NCBI RefSeq assembly: GCF_017305915.1
Contig: NZ_JAFKJN010000008.1
Location: 186,001 to 250,000 of the forward strand
Source of the DNA: Reyranella sp.
GTDB lineage: Bacteria > Pseudomonadota > Alphaproteobacteria > Reyranellales > Reyranellaceae
Reading direction: 5' to 3'
Length of the DNA stretch: 64,000 bases
Shown piece after piece: positions 44,075 through 52,150 of this stretch. Each line of letters begins with the position of its first letter. The first letter of the stretch is position 1. The position numbers and the translations under genes are program-made. The notes beneath the pieces were generated by a model that was not told the DNA's origin, ran no database searches, and saw nothing but the letters and a program-made list of their open reading frames with translations.

Positions 44075-44722
44075 CTAAGAATCTTTCTTCGGCAGGTTCG
44101 CGATCCCGCCCATCATCATGCGGGTTGCGAACTCGATCGCGCCTTCGGTGTCGACCGGGTCGCGCGCCGCCATGGCCACCGAGATCTCGAACACCACGCC
44201 CGACAGGGCTGCGGCGAGGTAGGCCGGATCGACCCGGGGCAGCACGCCGCGCTCCATGGCGGCTGTGATGTCGTCGACGAGCTGGCGCGACATCACCTGC
44301 AGGTCGGGTTTCTCGATCAGGGCGCGGATCGGCGCCACGTTGGCGCGGCCGAACGCCAGGACCTCGGGCTCGTTCACCACGAAGGTGATGTAGGTCGAGA
44401 TGTGGCTGCGGAAGAACTCCTCGGCGGTGCGCGCCCGGGCGCGGCCGCCGCGATGGCGCCGCATGATCTCGACGCTCATCTCGCGCACGACGGCCTCGAA
44501 GATCTCGGCCTTGTCCTTGAAGTAGTTGTAGAAGGTGCCGGAGGCGAGGTCGGTGCGGCGCACGATGTCGCGTACGCCGGCGGCGCCGTAGCCCATCTCG
44601 GCGAACACGGTGCGCGCGGCCTTGAGCAGGGCGGCGCGGTTCTCCGCCTTGTTCTGTTCGCGCCGGCCCGCGCGCTCGCTCGAGCTTCGCGCCGCCGTCG
44701 TCAAGCCCGCCTGCTCGGTCAT
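44075..44722 (-). CDS. TetR/AcrR-family transcriptional regulator
   Basis: A 215-aa repressor-type protein. The helix-turn-helix lies in ARTVFAEMGYGAAGVRDIVR followed by SGTFYNYFKDKAEIFEAVV, the standard TetR pattern, and the rest is a helical ligand-binding domain. The N-terminus is rich in Ser, Arg and Lys. It starts 15 nt after the stop of the HSL-type hydrolase on the same strand, so it may control its own operon in response to the hydrolase's substrate. Confidence 0.92.
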   Translation of the reverse strand: MTEQAGLTTAARSSSERAGRREQNKAENRAALLKAARTVFAEMGYGAAGVRDIVRRTDLASGTFYNYFKDKAEIFEAVVREMSVEIMRRHRGGRARARTAEEFFRSHISTYITFVVNEPEVLAFGRANVAPIRALIEKPDLQVMSRQLVDDITAAMERGVLPRVDPAYLAAALSGVVFEISVAMAARDPVDTEGAIEFATRMMMGGIANLPKKDS

Positions 44723-44737
44723 CCCGTACGCCTCAGC

Positions 44738-45799
44738 TCATCGCCCGAGCCGCGCCAGCTCGTGCCTTAATCCCGCCACCATATCATCCATTGCGCGCGC
44801 CGCCGCATGCAAAGCGCCGCGCATGCCGATGAAGCCGTGGATCAGGGAATCGAACTCGCGATGGACCACCTTGACCCCCGCCGCGGCGAGCTTGTCGGCA
44901 TAGGCCTGGCCTTCGTCGCGCAGCGGGTCGAGGCCGGCGGTGAAGATCAGGGCCGGCGGCAGGCCGGAGAGGTCGGTCGCCTTGAGCGGCGAGACGCGCG
45001 GATCGGCGATCTGCGCCATGTCCTCGAGATAGAGGCCGCGCATCCATTCCATGTCGTCGCGGTCGAGCAGGAAGCCCTTGCCGCAGGAGGCGTGCGATGC
45101 CGAGTCGGCGGCGAGGTCGGTGGCCGGGTAGATCAGCCATTGCAGGCAGGGCGCGCGCGCCTCGCCGCGCACCAGGTGGGTCGCCACGGTGGCGAGCGTG
45201 CCACCGGCCGAATCGCCGGCCACGACGATGCGGTCGGGATCGATGCCGACGTCGATCGCTTCGGCCGCCAGCCAGCGGAACGACGCCACGGCGTCGTCGA
45301 GCCCGGCCGGGAACTTGTGCTCGGGCGCGAGGCGATAGTCGACTGCGACCACCGCGCAGCCGGTGCGGGCGCAGAAGAAGCGGCAGGGCAGGTCGTAGGC
45401 CTCGAGGCTGCCGATTACCCAGCCGCCGCCGTGGAAATAGAGGATGCCCGGCAGCAGCCGCGCCACCGAGCCGGCCGGTCGATAGATCCGCACCCGGAGC
45501 CGCCCGCCGGGGCCCGCGATGGTGCGGTCGACGATCTCGCCGACCGGCGCCGGGCGGCCCGACATCACCGGCTGGAACAGGTCGAACTCGGCGCGCGCCT
45601 GGGCGACGCCCAGCCGATGCAGGGGCTGCTGGCCGCTATTGACCAGAAGCTTCAGGAACCACTGGGTGCGCGAATCGAGGGTGCGGCCGTCGACGGTGAT
45701 GGGCTGGCCGGCCAGCAGGTTGACCCACGAGATCGGCATGCCCAGGGCCAGGTTGGCCGCCTTGCCCTGAAACTGGCGCGCGATCTCCTTAAGCTCCAT
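44738..45799 (-). CDS. Alpha/beta hydrolase, hormone-sensitive-lipase family
   Basis: A 353-aa esterase. The oxyanion motif HGGG lies at 123-126 (YFHGGGWVIG), the nucleophile Ser197 in GDSAGG (195-200), the Asp in AGLDPLRDEG and the His in SLIHGFIG. This is the bacterial HSL/family IV pattern for esters of short to medium acids. The start ATG 45799 gives MELKEIARQFQG; the open frame continues upstream but would run into the divergent cyclase promoter. A TetR regulator follows after 15 nt. Confidence 0.9.
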   Translation of the reverse strand: MELKEIARQFQGKAANLALGMPISWVNLLAGQPITVDGRTLDSRTQWFLKLLVNSGQQPLHRLGVAQARAEFDLFQPVMSGRPAPVGEIVDRTIAGPGGRLRVRIYRPAGSVARLLPGILYFHGGGWVIGSLEAYDLPCRFFCARTGCAVVAVDYRLAPEHKFPAGLDDAVASFRWLAAEAIDVGIDPDRIVVAGDSAGGTLATVATHLVRGEARAPCLQWLIYPATDLAADSASHASCGKGFLLDRDDMEWMRGLYLEDMAQIADPRVSPLKATDLSGLPPALIFTAGLDPLRDEGQAYADKLAAAGVKVVHREFDSLIHGFIGMRGALHAAARAMDDMVAGLRHELARLGR

Positions 45800-45857
45800 C
45801 GCCGGTGTCCTAGCATGTCCTCGACGGCCCGGCACCCGCTGGCTAGCTTGGCACCTG

Positions 45858-47132
45858 ATGGCCGAGAGTTCCGGCGATTTTGCCAAGCAGCTTCGCCGCG
45901 AGGTCCTGCGCAGCGAGCAGCGGCGCATGCGCATCGTCGCGGCGATCCTGGTTTTCCTGGTGGGCTTCACCTCGATCGGCCTGCGGGTCCTGCCCGACCT
46001 GCGCGAACGGCTGTTTCCCCACGGCATCGCCTGGTGGATGCCGCTCGCCGGCATCGGCCCGTTCATCCTGTTCGAGCTGGTCGCGCATACCGTGCTCACC
46101 TATCGCATCGGCCGGGGCCTCGACTTCCCGCAACCGGCGCGCTTCCTCAATGCGCTGATCGAGACCAGCCTGCCCGGCGTCATCATCTTCGTGCTGGCAC
46201 GCCATATGGAGCCGCAGCTGGTGTTCGGCTTCTGGCCGCCGATGCTCTATTTCGTGTTCATCGTGCTGTCGACGCTGCGGCTCGACTTCTGGCTGTCGCT
46301 GTGGACGGGCTTCGTCGCCGCCGTCCAGCAGTTCAGCCTCGCCGTCTGGCTGCTGCCGCTCGATCGGTCCGGCGAGCTGCCGCAGGAGGCGCTGGTCTAC
46401 CATTTCAGCCGCAGCGTCATGCTGATGCTGGCCGGCATTGCCGCCGCCATCGTCGCCCGCACCGTGCTGCAGCAGTTCGAGAAGTCGGTCGCCGCCGCCC
46501 AGGCGCGCGACAAGATCACCAACCTGTTCGGCCAGCACGTCTCGCCGGTGGTGGTCGAGCAGCTGCTCGGCGCCGACGTGCAGAGCGAGCGGCGCACCGT
46601 CTGCGTGATGTTCCTCGACATCCGCGGCTTCACCGCCATGACCCGCACGCGCTCGGCCGACGAGACGGTGACCCTGCTCAACGACTTCTTCGCCGAGATG
46701 ATCGAGATCGTCGATCGCCACGGCGGCTTCATCAACAAGTTCCTGGGCGACGGCTTCCTCGCCCTGTTCGGCGCCGCCCTGACCGATCCCCGCGCCGCGG
46801 GGAATGCGCTGGCTGCCGGGCGCGACATGCTGGCGGCGGTCGATGCCTGGAACCGCGCCCATCCGCAGCGCCAGCTCAGGGTCGGCATCGGCGTCCATAT
46901 CGGCGAGGCGATCACCGGCTCGATCGGCTCGCCGCGGCGCAAGGAGTACACCGCGATCGGCGACACCGTGAACCTCGCCGCCCGGCTCGAGCAGCTCACC
47001 AAGGAGACCGGCGCGCGGCTGCTGCTCAGCGAGCCGGTGCGCAAGGCCGCCGAAGCGGTCGACGCGGTCGATCTCGGCCCGCTGCCGATCCGCGGCTACG
47101 ATCAGCCGGTGCGCGTCTGGAGGCTGCCGTGA
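45858..47132 (+). CDS. Membrane-anchored class III adenylate/guanylate cyclase
   Basis: A 424-aa protein with about six TM helices between residues 26 and 200, then a cyclase domain from about 245. Metal aspartates are Asp254 (FLDIRGFTA) and Asp298 (FLGDGFLALFG), and DTVNLAARLEQL provides the transition-state Asn and Arg, so it should be active. The segment NLFGQHVSPVVVEQLL is the coupling helix region seen in adenylate cyclases of this type. It overlaps the next gene by 4 nt. Confidence 0.92.
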   Translation: MAESSGDFAKQLRREVLRSEQRRMRIVAAILVFLVGFTSIGLRVLPDLRERLFPHGIAWWMPLAGIGPFILFELVAHTVLTYRIGRGLDFPQPARFLNALIETSLPGVIIFVLARHMEPQLVFGFWPPMLYFVFIVLSTLRLDFWLSLWTGFVAAVQQFSLAVWLLPLDRSGELPQEALVYHFSRSVMLMLAGIAAAIVARTVLQQFEKSVAAAQARDKITNLFGQHVSPVVVEQLLGADVQSERRTVCVMFLDIRGFTAMTRTRSADETVTLLNDFFAEMIEIVDRHGGFINKFLGDGFLALFGAALTDPRAAGNALAAGRDMLAAVDAWNRAHPQRQLRVGIGVHIGEAITGSIGSPRRKEYTAIGDTVNLAARLEQLTKETGARLLLSEPVRKAAEAVDAVDLGPLPIRGYDQPVRVWRLP

Positions 47133-47593
47133 TCTGGTACTTCGCCTACGGCTCGAACATGAATCCGGCGCGGCTCGCCGACCAGCGGCTGAAGGAGCGG
47201 GCGGTGCAGATGGGGCCGCGCATCGGCGGCCGGCTCGACGGCTGGCGGCTGGCGTTCAACAAGATCGCGCGCGCGCCCGGAGGCGCGGCGGCCGGCAACA
47301 TCGTCGAGGCCGCCGGCGAGGTCGTGCACGGCACGCTGAACCGGATGCCGGAGGCGGGACTGGCGGTGCTCGACATCTGGGAAGGCGTGGCGGGCGGCCA
47401 CTACAGGCGGCAGACCGTGCCGGTGGTCCGCGCCGACACCGGCGAGACCGTCGCGGCGGTGACCTATATCGCGCTCAAGATCGGCGAGGGGCTGAAGCCG
47501 ACGCGCGAATATCTCTCCCATCTCCTGGCAGGCAAGGATCTCCTGCCGGCCGCGTACTGGGAGAAGCTCAGTCGAACGAACACGCTCGACTAG
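47129..47593 (+). CDS. Gamma-glutamylcyclotransferase-like protein
   Basis: A 154-aa protein. The N-terminal YFAYGSNMNPARL is the GGCT substrate-loop signature, and LDIWEGVAGGHYRR holds the likely catalytic Glu. Family members convert gamma-glutamyl peptides to 5-oxoproline, though many bacterial ones are untested. Start GTG 47129 overlaps the cyclase stop (GTGA), so it is translationally coupled to a cyclase, an unusual partner. Confidence 0.86.
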   Translation: MIWYFAYGSNMNPARLADQRLKERAVQMGPRIGGRLDGWRLAFNKIARAPGGAAAGNIVEAAGEVVHGTLNRMPEAGLAVLDIWEGVAGGHYRRQTVPVVRADTGETVAAVTYIALKIGEGLKPTREYLSHLLAGKDLLPAAYWEKLSRTNTLD

Positions 47594-47616
47594 CGACCGC
47601 GCATTTCTGGAACCAG

Positions 47617-48279
47617 ATGGGAAAGCCGATGCCGAACACCCTCGACGACATCTTCACCGAGCCGGATTTCTCGCCGGACACGCTGGCCAATCTCGGCCCG
47701 CTTCGTCGCCTGGCTGGCGTCTGGCAGTCCGACAAGGGGGTGGACATCAATCCCAAGGCGGACGGTTCCGAGCGGCGCGTGTTCCGCGAGCGTGTCGAGA
47801 TGACGCCGATCGACCCGCAGACCAACGGGCCCCAACTGCTCTACGGCCTGCGCTACCACATTCACATCAACACGCCCGAGGAAGCCATCACCTTCCACGA
47901 TCAGGTCGGCTACTGGCTGTGGGAGCCGGCGACCGGGCTGATCATGCAGTCCCTTACCATTCCGCGCGGCCAGGCGGTGCTGGCAGGCGGCACGGCGCGC
48001 GCCGACGACAAGCGCATCTCGGTGGAAGCGCGGCGCGGCGATACGCGGTTCGGCATCTGCTCGACCCCTTTTCTCGAGCAGGCGTTCCGCACCGATTACT
48101 ATCGGATCGACATCACCTTCAACGACGACGGGAGCTGGAGCTACGTGACGCGCACGGACCTGGCGCTCCGGGGCAAGGAGCCGCCGTTCGACCATCGCGA
48201 CACCAACACTCTGCGGCAGGTCGGGCCGCCTGTGCCCAACCCGCTCGTCGGTCTGCCGAAGGGCGGCAAGGCCGGCTAG
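47617..48279 (+). CDS. Nitrobindin/FABP-like beta-barrel protein
   Basis: A 220-aa protein of the heme-binding beta-barrel (nitrobindin-like) family. LGPLRRLAGVWQSDKGVD near the start matches the GxWxGxG-like region of nitrobindins, and the later HINTPEEAITFHDQVGYWLW is characteristic. I cannot confirm the proximal haem His by eye. Its TAG stop codon (48277-48279) is the first three bases of the 125-bp palindromic element, so the normal terminus may have been set by the insertion. Confidence 0.75.
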   Translation: MGKPMPNTLDDIFTEPDFSPDTLANLGPLRRLAGVWQSDKGVDINPKADGSERRVFRERVEMTPIDPQTNGPQLLYGLRYHIHINTPEEAITFHDQVGYWLWEPATGLIMQSLTIPRGQAVLAGGTARADDKRISVEARRGDTRFGICSTPFLEQAFRTDYYRIDITFNDDGSWSYVTRTDLALRGKEPPFDHRDTNTLRQVGPPVPNPLVGLPKGGKAG

Positions 48280-48401
48280 AGCGATTTCCGGGCAGATGGA
48301 ACCGCTCGCGGTTCCATCTGCCCGGAAATGCGCGCACGGGCGTTGTTGTTGCAGCAGGCATATTCCGTTCGGCTGATTCCAGCCGAACGGAATATGCTCT
48401 A
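48277..48401. repeat. 125-bp TA-flanked palindromic element, copy 1
   Basis: The element starts TAGAGCGATTTCC and ends GAATATGCTCTA. It contains two large hairpins: TTCCGGGCAGATGGAACCGC with its complement about the TCGC centre, and CATATTCCGTTCGGCTG with CAGCCGAACGGAATATG. A second copy at 58124-58248 differs at only two of 125 positions. Both ends are TA and the outermost GAGC/GCTC are inverted. In this copy both convergent neighbours, the nitrobindin-like and VOC genes, end on TAG codons belonging to the element. Confidence 0.88.
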
Positions 48402-48860
48402 GGCCGGGACCTTGGCCTTCTTGGCCGGCTTCTTCTCCGCCTTGAGGCGGTCGCCGGGGAGCTTGGCGGAGTTGTCGATCTCCGGGACGTCGGCCTCGTG
48501 CCAGAAGTTGAGCTCGATCATGATGCCGTCGGGATCGTGCAGGAAGACCTGCTGCAACGGCCGCGCCGGGACCTTGCGGACCTCGAACGGGACCTTGTCC
48601 TTCCTGATGCGGTCGATCGTGCCGCGGATGTCGGCGCAGTTGATCGCGACGTGGTCGATCGCGCCGCCGCCATGGTCCTTGCGGCCGCTTTCGGACACGA
48701 GGTGCAGGATCGCCTTTTCGCCGGCATAGAGCCAGGCGCCGGGGAAGTTGAACGGCGGACGGTCGCCGTCGCGAAGACCGACGTACTTCTCGTAGAAGGC
48801 GACGGTCTTCTTCAGGTCTTTGCAGAACACATTCCAATGGTCGAGCGACAGCGCGGGCAT
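48399..48860 (-). CDS. VOC-family (glyoxalase/dioxygenase fold) protein
   Basis: A 153-aa protein with paired beta-alpha-beta-beta-beta units. LSLDHWNVFCKDLKKTVAFYEKYVG opens the first module, and the second contains DHVAINCADI and LHDPDGIMIELNFW with probable metal ligands His and Glu. The C-terminal Lys/Ala tail ends at a TAG (48399-48401) provided by the palindromic element. It is the last gene of the ArsR-AHSA1-transglutaminase-DUF899 run. Confidence 0.85.
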   Translation of the reverse strand: MPALSLDHWNVFCKDLKKTVAFYEKYVGLRDGDRPPFNFPGAWLYAGEKAILHLVSESGRKDHGGGAIDHVAINCADIRGTIDRIRKDKVPFEVRKVPARPLQQVFLHDPDGIMIELNFWHEADVPEIDNSAKLPGDRLKAEKKPAKKAKVPA

Positions 48861-48902
48861 GGATTCCTCCTTGCTACGGCCGCGAGCTTACACCCATCCC
48901 GG

Positions 48903-49637
48903 CTAGCTGTGGCAGCAGGAATCTCCGGGTTTTTCCGCGTATTTGTCGTGGTGCCGGACCCAGTCGGAAAGGTTGGTGCCGGGCGGCTCGTTGCGGCCCT
49001 TGGGCGTGACGTCGAGGAAACCGTAGACGCCGCCCACCATCTCGGTGCCGCGGGAGAAGGTCGAGTAGGTGTGGAAAACGTCCCCCGCCTCGTCCTTGTA
49101 GAAGACGCTGTAGCCCGGCAGCTCGTCGTGGAAATAGGGGCCTTCCTCGAAATTGTAGAAGGAGCGGTTGGCCTTCTTCTCCTCCTCGGTGAAGGAGACG
49201 TGGTAGTCGAAGTTGAAGTCCGAGCCGAACGACGACACCCACTTGAAGGTCCAGCCCATGCGCTTGTGGAAGGCGGCGATCTCCGGATAGGGCGCGCGGC
49301 TGATGGCGGTGAACATGACGTCGTGGTTCATCAGGTGGACGACCGAGCCGTCGAGCTGGTCGGCGCCGAACGAGCAGCCGACGCAGCCTTCCGTCCAGCC
49401 CGGTCCCAGCATGAAGTGCTTGACGATCAGCTGGCTGCGGCCGGCGAACAGGTCGGCGAGCGTCTCCTTGCCGTTCGGCCCCTCGAACACGTAGTCCTTG
49501 TCGAGCTTCACCCAGGGCAGCTCGCGCGTCGCGCGGCGCAGCTCGTCCTTGGCCTTCAGGAGCTCCTTCTCCTTGGCGAGATGGGCACGGCGGGCCACGA
49601 GCCATTCTTCGCGGGACACGGTCTTGTGCGCTTGCAT
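48903..49637 (-). CDS. DUF899-family thioredoxin-like protein
   Basis: A 244-aa protein starting MQAHKTVSREEWLVARR, as is usual in DUF899. GWTEGCVGCSFGADQLDG has the CxxC at about residues 85-88, in the thioredoxin-like position, and FSRGTEMVGGVYGFLDVTPKGR is conserved in the family. The C-terminus CCHS adds two more Cys. The family is common beside AHSA1 and ArsR genes but has no established reaction; a redox role is inferred from the CxxC motif. Confidence 0.88.
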   Translation of the reverse strand: MQAHKTVSREEWLVARRAHLAKEKELLKAKDELRRATRELPWVKLDKDYVFEGPNGKETLADLFAGRSQLIVKHFMLGPGWTEGCVGCSFGADQLDGSVVHLMNHDVMFTAISRAPYPEIAAFHKRMGWTFKWVSSFGSDFNFDYHVSFTEEEKKANRSFYNFEEGPYFHDELPGYSVFYKDEAGDVFHTYSTFSRGTEMVGGVYGFLDVTPKGRNEPPGTNLSDWVRHHDKYAEKPGDSCCHS

Positions 49638-49648
49638 GACGGTCTCCT

Positions 49649-50458
49649 TCAGGCGGCTTCGGGAAGATTGCGGACGGCGTTGAACACGGTGGCGGGCACT
49701 TTGACGCGCGGATCCTGGTAGATCGCGCGCAGCTCGCCGAATTGGCGGTCGGGCTCGACGGTGAGGGCGGCCAGCCGGTCGATGAAGGCGCGGTCGATTC
49801 CCTCGTCCTCCCGGGTCATGGCGCCCCAGACGTCCCACGGCAGCATCACCTTGTCGTTCAGCGCGGCGACGTCGCGGATGACGTTGCCGGCGATGAACCA
49901 CAGACCATACATGTCGAGGATGCCGAACTTGCCCGGATCGGCCGTGCCGGCGCGGCAGCGCTGCCAGGCGTCGCCGGCGACCAGGAACCGATCGCGCGGC
50001 ACGTCGAGCGGATCGAAGGCGATCCTGAACAGCTCGCGCTGGCGGGCGTCGAGCTGGGCGTCGGCCAGCACCCAGGCCTTGCGGTCATCGTTCCAGTATT
50101 CGGTGACCCAGTGGTCGATGAACTTGCCGGCCTCGAAATAGGCGCCGAAGCCGCAACGCGCGCGGGCGCGCAGACCGGCGCGGCGCAGCATCGCGACGTG
50201 CAGCAGCGTGAAGTGCCGGCAGACGCCGACCTGCCGCTGGTCGGGCGCGCGCGCCGAGGTGAGCGGCCGCTGGTCGTGCGCCAGGATCTGGCGCACGACC
50301 TCTTCCACCGGGCGGACATGCGCCTCGGCATGCTTGGCCGCGCTCAGGGCGAGGCCGTAGGCCGGTGCCACGTGCTCGTGCATCAGCAGGCCCTGCACGA
50401 CGATCGCCAACGCGGCCGGATCGCCGGGCAGGTCGGCGAAAGCCTGGTCGACGTTCAT
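49649..50458 (-). CDS. Transglutaminase-like domain protein
   Basis: A 269-aa protein with a papain-like transglutaminase core. The triad appears to be Cys80 (VGVCRHF), His116 (IDHWVTEY) and Asp133 (VLADAQ), spaced as in bacterial transglutaminase-like peptidases. No signal peptide is evident, so it is cytoplasmic. It overlaps the AHSA1 gene by 4 nt and lies 11 nt upstream of DUF899 in one operon. It may act as a protease or amidase rather than a cross-linker. Confidence 0.82.
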   Translation of the reverse strand: MNVDQAFADLPGDPAALAIVVQGLLMHEHVAPAYGLALSAAKHAEAHVRPVEEVVRQILAHDQRPLTSARAPDQRQVGVCRHFTLLHVAMLRRAGLRARARCGFGAYFEAGKFIDHWVTEYWNDDRKAWVLADAQLDARQRELFRIAFDPLDVPRDRFLVAGDAWQRCRAGTADPGKFGILDMYGLWFIAGNVIRDVAALNDKVMLPWDVWGAMTREDEGIDRAFIDRLAALTVEPDRQFGELRAIYQDPRVKVPATVFNAVRNLPEAA

Positions 50459-50886
50459 CGCAGCAAGGCCTCCAGCCGGTCGAGCGAGGCGTTCCAGCCG
50501 CGGCCGTGATCGTCGCGCGCCTGCTCGCTGAAGAACTGCTCGTGGGTGAGCGTCAGCATCGTGCCGTCGGTCACCGGGTTGAGCTCGATCGTCACCAGCG
50601 ATTCACGCTCCGGCGTGGTCTGCCAGGCCCAGGAGAAGGCGAGCTTCCGGTTGGGCACGACCTCGCGATAGATGCCGCTGACGCTGTGGTGCTCGTTCTT
50701 GGGATCCCAGAACTGCACGCGGAAGCGGCCGCCGACGCGCAGGTCGGTCTCGGCGATCGGCGACTTGGGGCCTCCGGCGACGCCCCACCATTGCGTCATT
50801 TGCTCCGGCTTGGTCCACGCTTCGTAGACTTTTTCCGGCGCGGCTTTGAGCCGTCGCTTGAGGACGAGGGAGGGTTTGGTTGCCAT
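50455..50886 (-). CDS. AHSA1/SRPBCC-family protein
   Basis: A 143-aa START-like fold protein. The opening LKRRLKAAPEKVYEAWTKPEQMTQWWG is the AHSA1 signature, and HEQFFSEQARDDHGRGWNASLDRLE is the C-terminal helix. Such proteins bind hydrophobic ligands and are commonly encoded with ArsR regulators. The start ATG 50886 gives MATKPSLVLKR. Its first 91 nt overlap the 3' end of the ArsR gene in another frame. Confidence 0.9.
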   Translation of the reverse strand: MATKPSLVLKRRLKAAPEKVYEAWTKPEQMTQWWGVAGGPKSPIAETDLRVGGRFRVQFWDPKNEHHSVSGIYREVVPNRKLAFSWAWQTTPERESLVTIELNPVTDGTMLTLTHEQFFSEQARDDHGRGWNASLDRLEALLR

Positions 50887-51215
50887 TGGTCTTCCTCCAG
50901 GAATGCAGCGAGGCGGTCGAGTTGCTCGGTCCAGTAGCGCTCGTAGCGGGCGAGCCATTCCATCGCTTGCTCCATCGGCGCCGGAGTGAGTTGGCAGGTG
51001 ACGGTGCGGCCGGTCTTGCTGCGGCTGATCAAGCCGGCGTCGGACAGCACGTCGAGATGCTTCATGATCGCCGGCAGCGACACCGGGAAGGGTTTGGCGA
51101 GCTCGCTGACCGACAGGCTGTCTTCCGCGTCGAGCCGCGCCAGCAGGGCGCGGCGGGTCGGGTCGGCGAGGGCCGCGAAGGTCCGGTCGAGCGGTGCGGC
51201 TTGATAGTTAACCAT
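50796..51215 (-). CDS. ArsR-family winged-helix regulator
   Basis: A 139-aa regulator. The winged helix starts AALADPTRRALLARL and includes the recognition helix VSLPAIMKHLDVLSDAGLI and wing RSKTGRTVTCQLTPAP. No metal-binding Cys pair is present, as in the non-metal SdpR-like subgroup. The start ATG 51215 sits within the palindrome TTAACC-ATAG-GGTTAA. The usual domain ends near FLEEDQW; the remaining roughly 25 residues are Ser/Lys/Arg-rich and overlap the AHSA1 gene. Confidence 0.9.
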   Translation of the reverse strand: MVNYQAAPLDRTFAALADPTRRALLARLDAEDSLSVSELAKPFPVSLPAIMKHLDVLSDAGLISRSKTGRTVTCQLTPAPMEQAMEWLARYERYWTEQLDRLAAFLEEDQWQPNPPSSSSDGSKPRRKKSTKRGPSRSK

Positions 51216-51223
51216 AGGGTTAA
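51208..51223. promoter_or_regulatory. Candidate ArsR auto-operator
   Basis: TTAACC (51208-51213) and GGTTAA (51218-51223) form a perfect inverted repeat with a 4-nt centre that includes the start-codon region of the ArsR-type gene. AT-rich palindromes over the start are the usual autoregulatory sites of ArsR proteins. Proximity and symmetry are the only evidence. Confidence 0.5.
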
Positions 51224-51310
51224 ATATCGGCTGCGACGGGCGCCCCGTCAACCCCCACGGGCGGAATTTCGCCGTTCGGGGAAAGGCGGCCGGACCGCCT
51301 CACGGCCCGT

Positions 51311-52150
51311 TCAGCGGTCTTCCTTCCTGTCCGATCTCCGGCCGCGCCGGCGCACTGTCCGCAGGACGGCAACGAACAGCAAGGCGGCGACCGGCCAATG
51401 GAACCAGAGCCGGTGCGGGTTGGTGAAAAGATTGATCAGGACCAGAAATCCCGCAATGACGAGGGCCGCCGCAATGGGACGGGGCAGGTTCGCGAGCCAC
51501 TGCGAGACGACGTGCATCCGCGTCGACGGCTGGTGTGTATCGCGAGGCCCAGGTGCGCCAGCCTGCGAGGCTGCCGCATCGCCCTGGGGAGCGGAGCTTT
51601 CGTCGACGCGGACGCCGCGCTGACCGCCGCCGGCCATGGCCACGCGATAACTGATCACGGGAGCAACGTTCTTCATCTGCTGCTGGCCGAGACAGTCGAA
51701 GCCAACCGACAATTTATTGTGCACCTGATCGTACACGGGACTGGAGATCACGACGCCGCCGGGTTCGGCGAGTTCCTGTAGCCGTGCCGCGATATTGACC
51801 CCGTCGCCGTAGATGTCGGAGCCGTCCACCATCACATCGCCGAGGTTGATGCCGATGCGGAAGCGCATGCGGTGCGGGTCGGACGGGTCGGGCTCCTGGC
51901 TGGAAACTTCCTGCTGGATCTCGATCGCACATTGCACGGCCTCGACGACGCTGGCGAACTCGGCGATCACCGCGTCGCCCCAGGTATTCACGATCCGCCC
52001 GTCATGGCGCTCCACCAGGCCTGCGATGGCGGCGCGGTAGCGGCGCAGCTTCGCCAACGTTCCCGCTTCGTCAGCCTCCATGAGACGGGAGTATCCGTGC
52101 ACATCGGCGCACAGGACGGTGGTCAGCCGCCGCTTCACCTTGTCGGTCAT
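51311..52150 (-). CDS. Class III adenylate/guanylate cyclase with C-terminal membrane anchor
   Basis: A 279-aa protein. The cyclase domain comes first (about 8-170) with metal Asp16 (VLCADVHGYS) and Asp59 (NTWGDAVIAEF) and YGDGVNIAARLQ for the Asn/Arg pair. A variable linker rich in Ala/Gly follows, then two hydrophobic segments (about 215-255) and a basic Arg-rich tail. This reverses the usual membrane-then-cyclase order. ATG 52150 overlaps the upstream hydrolase stop by 4 nt, so it is the last gene of a DUF72-hydrolase-cyclase operon. Confidence 0.9.
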   Translation of the reverse strand: MTDKVKRRLTTVLCADVHGYSRLMEADEAGTLAKLRRYRAAIAGLVERHDGRIVNTWGDAVIAEFASVVEAVQCAIEIQQEVSSQEPDPSDPHRMRFRIGINLGDVMVDGSDIYGDGVNIAARLQELAEPGGVVISSPVYDQVHNKLSVGFDCLGQQQMKNVAPVISYRVAMAGGGQRGVRVDESSAPQGDAAASQAGAPGPRDTHQPSTRMHVVSQWLANLPRPIAAALVIAGFLVLINLFTNPHRLWFHWPVAALLFVAVLRTVRRRGRRSDRKEDR

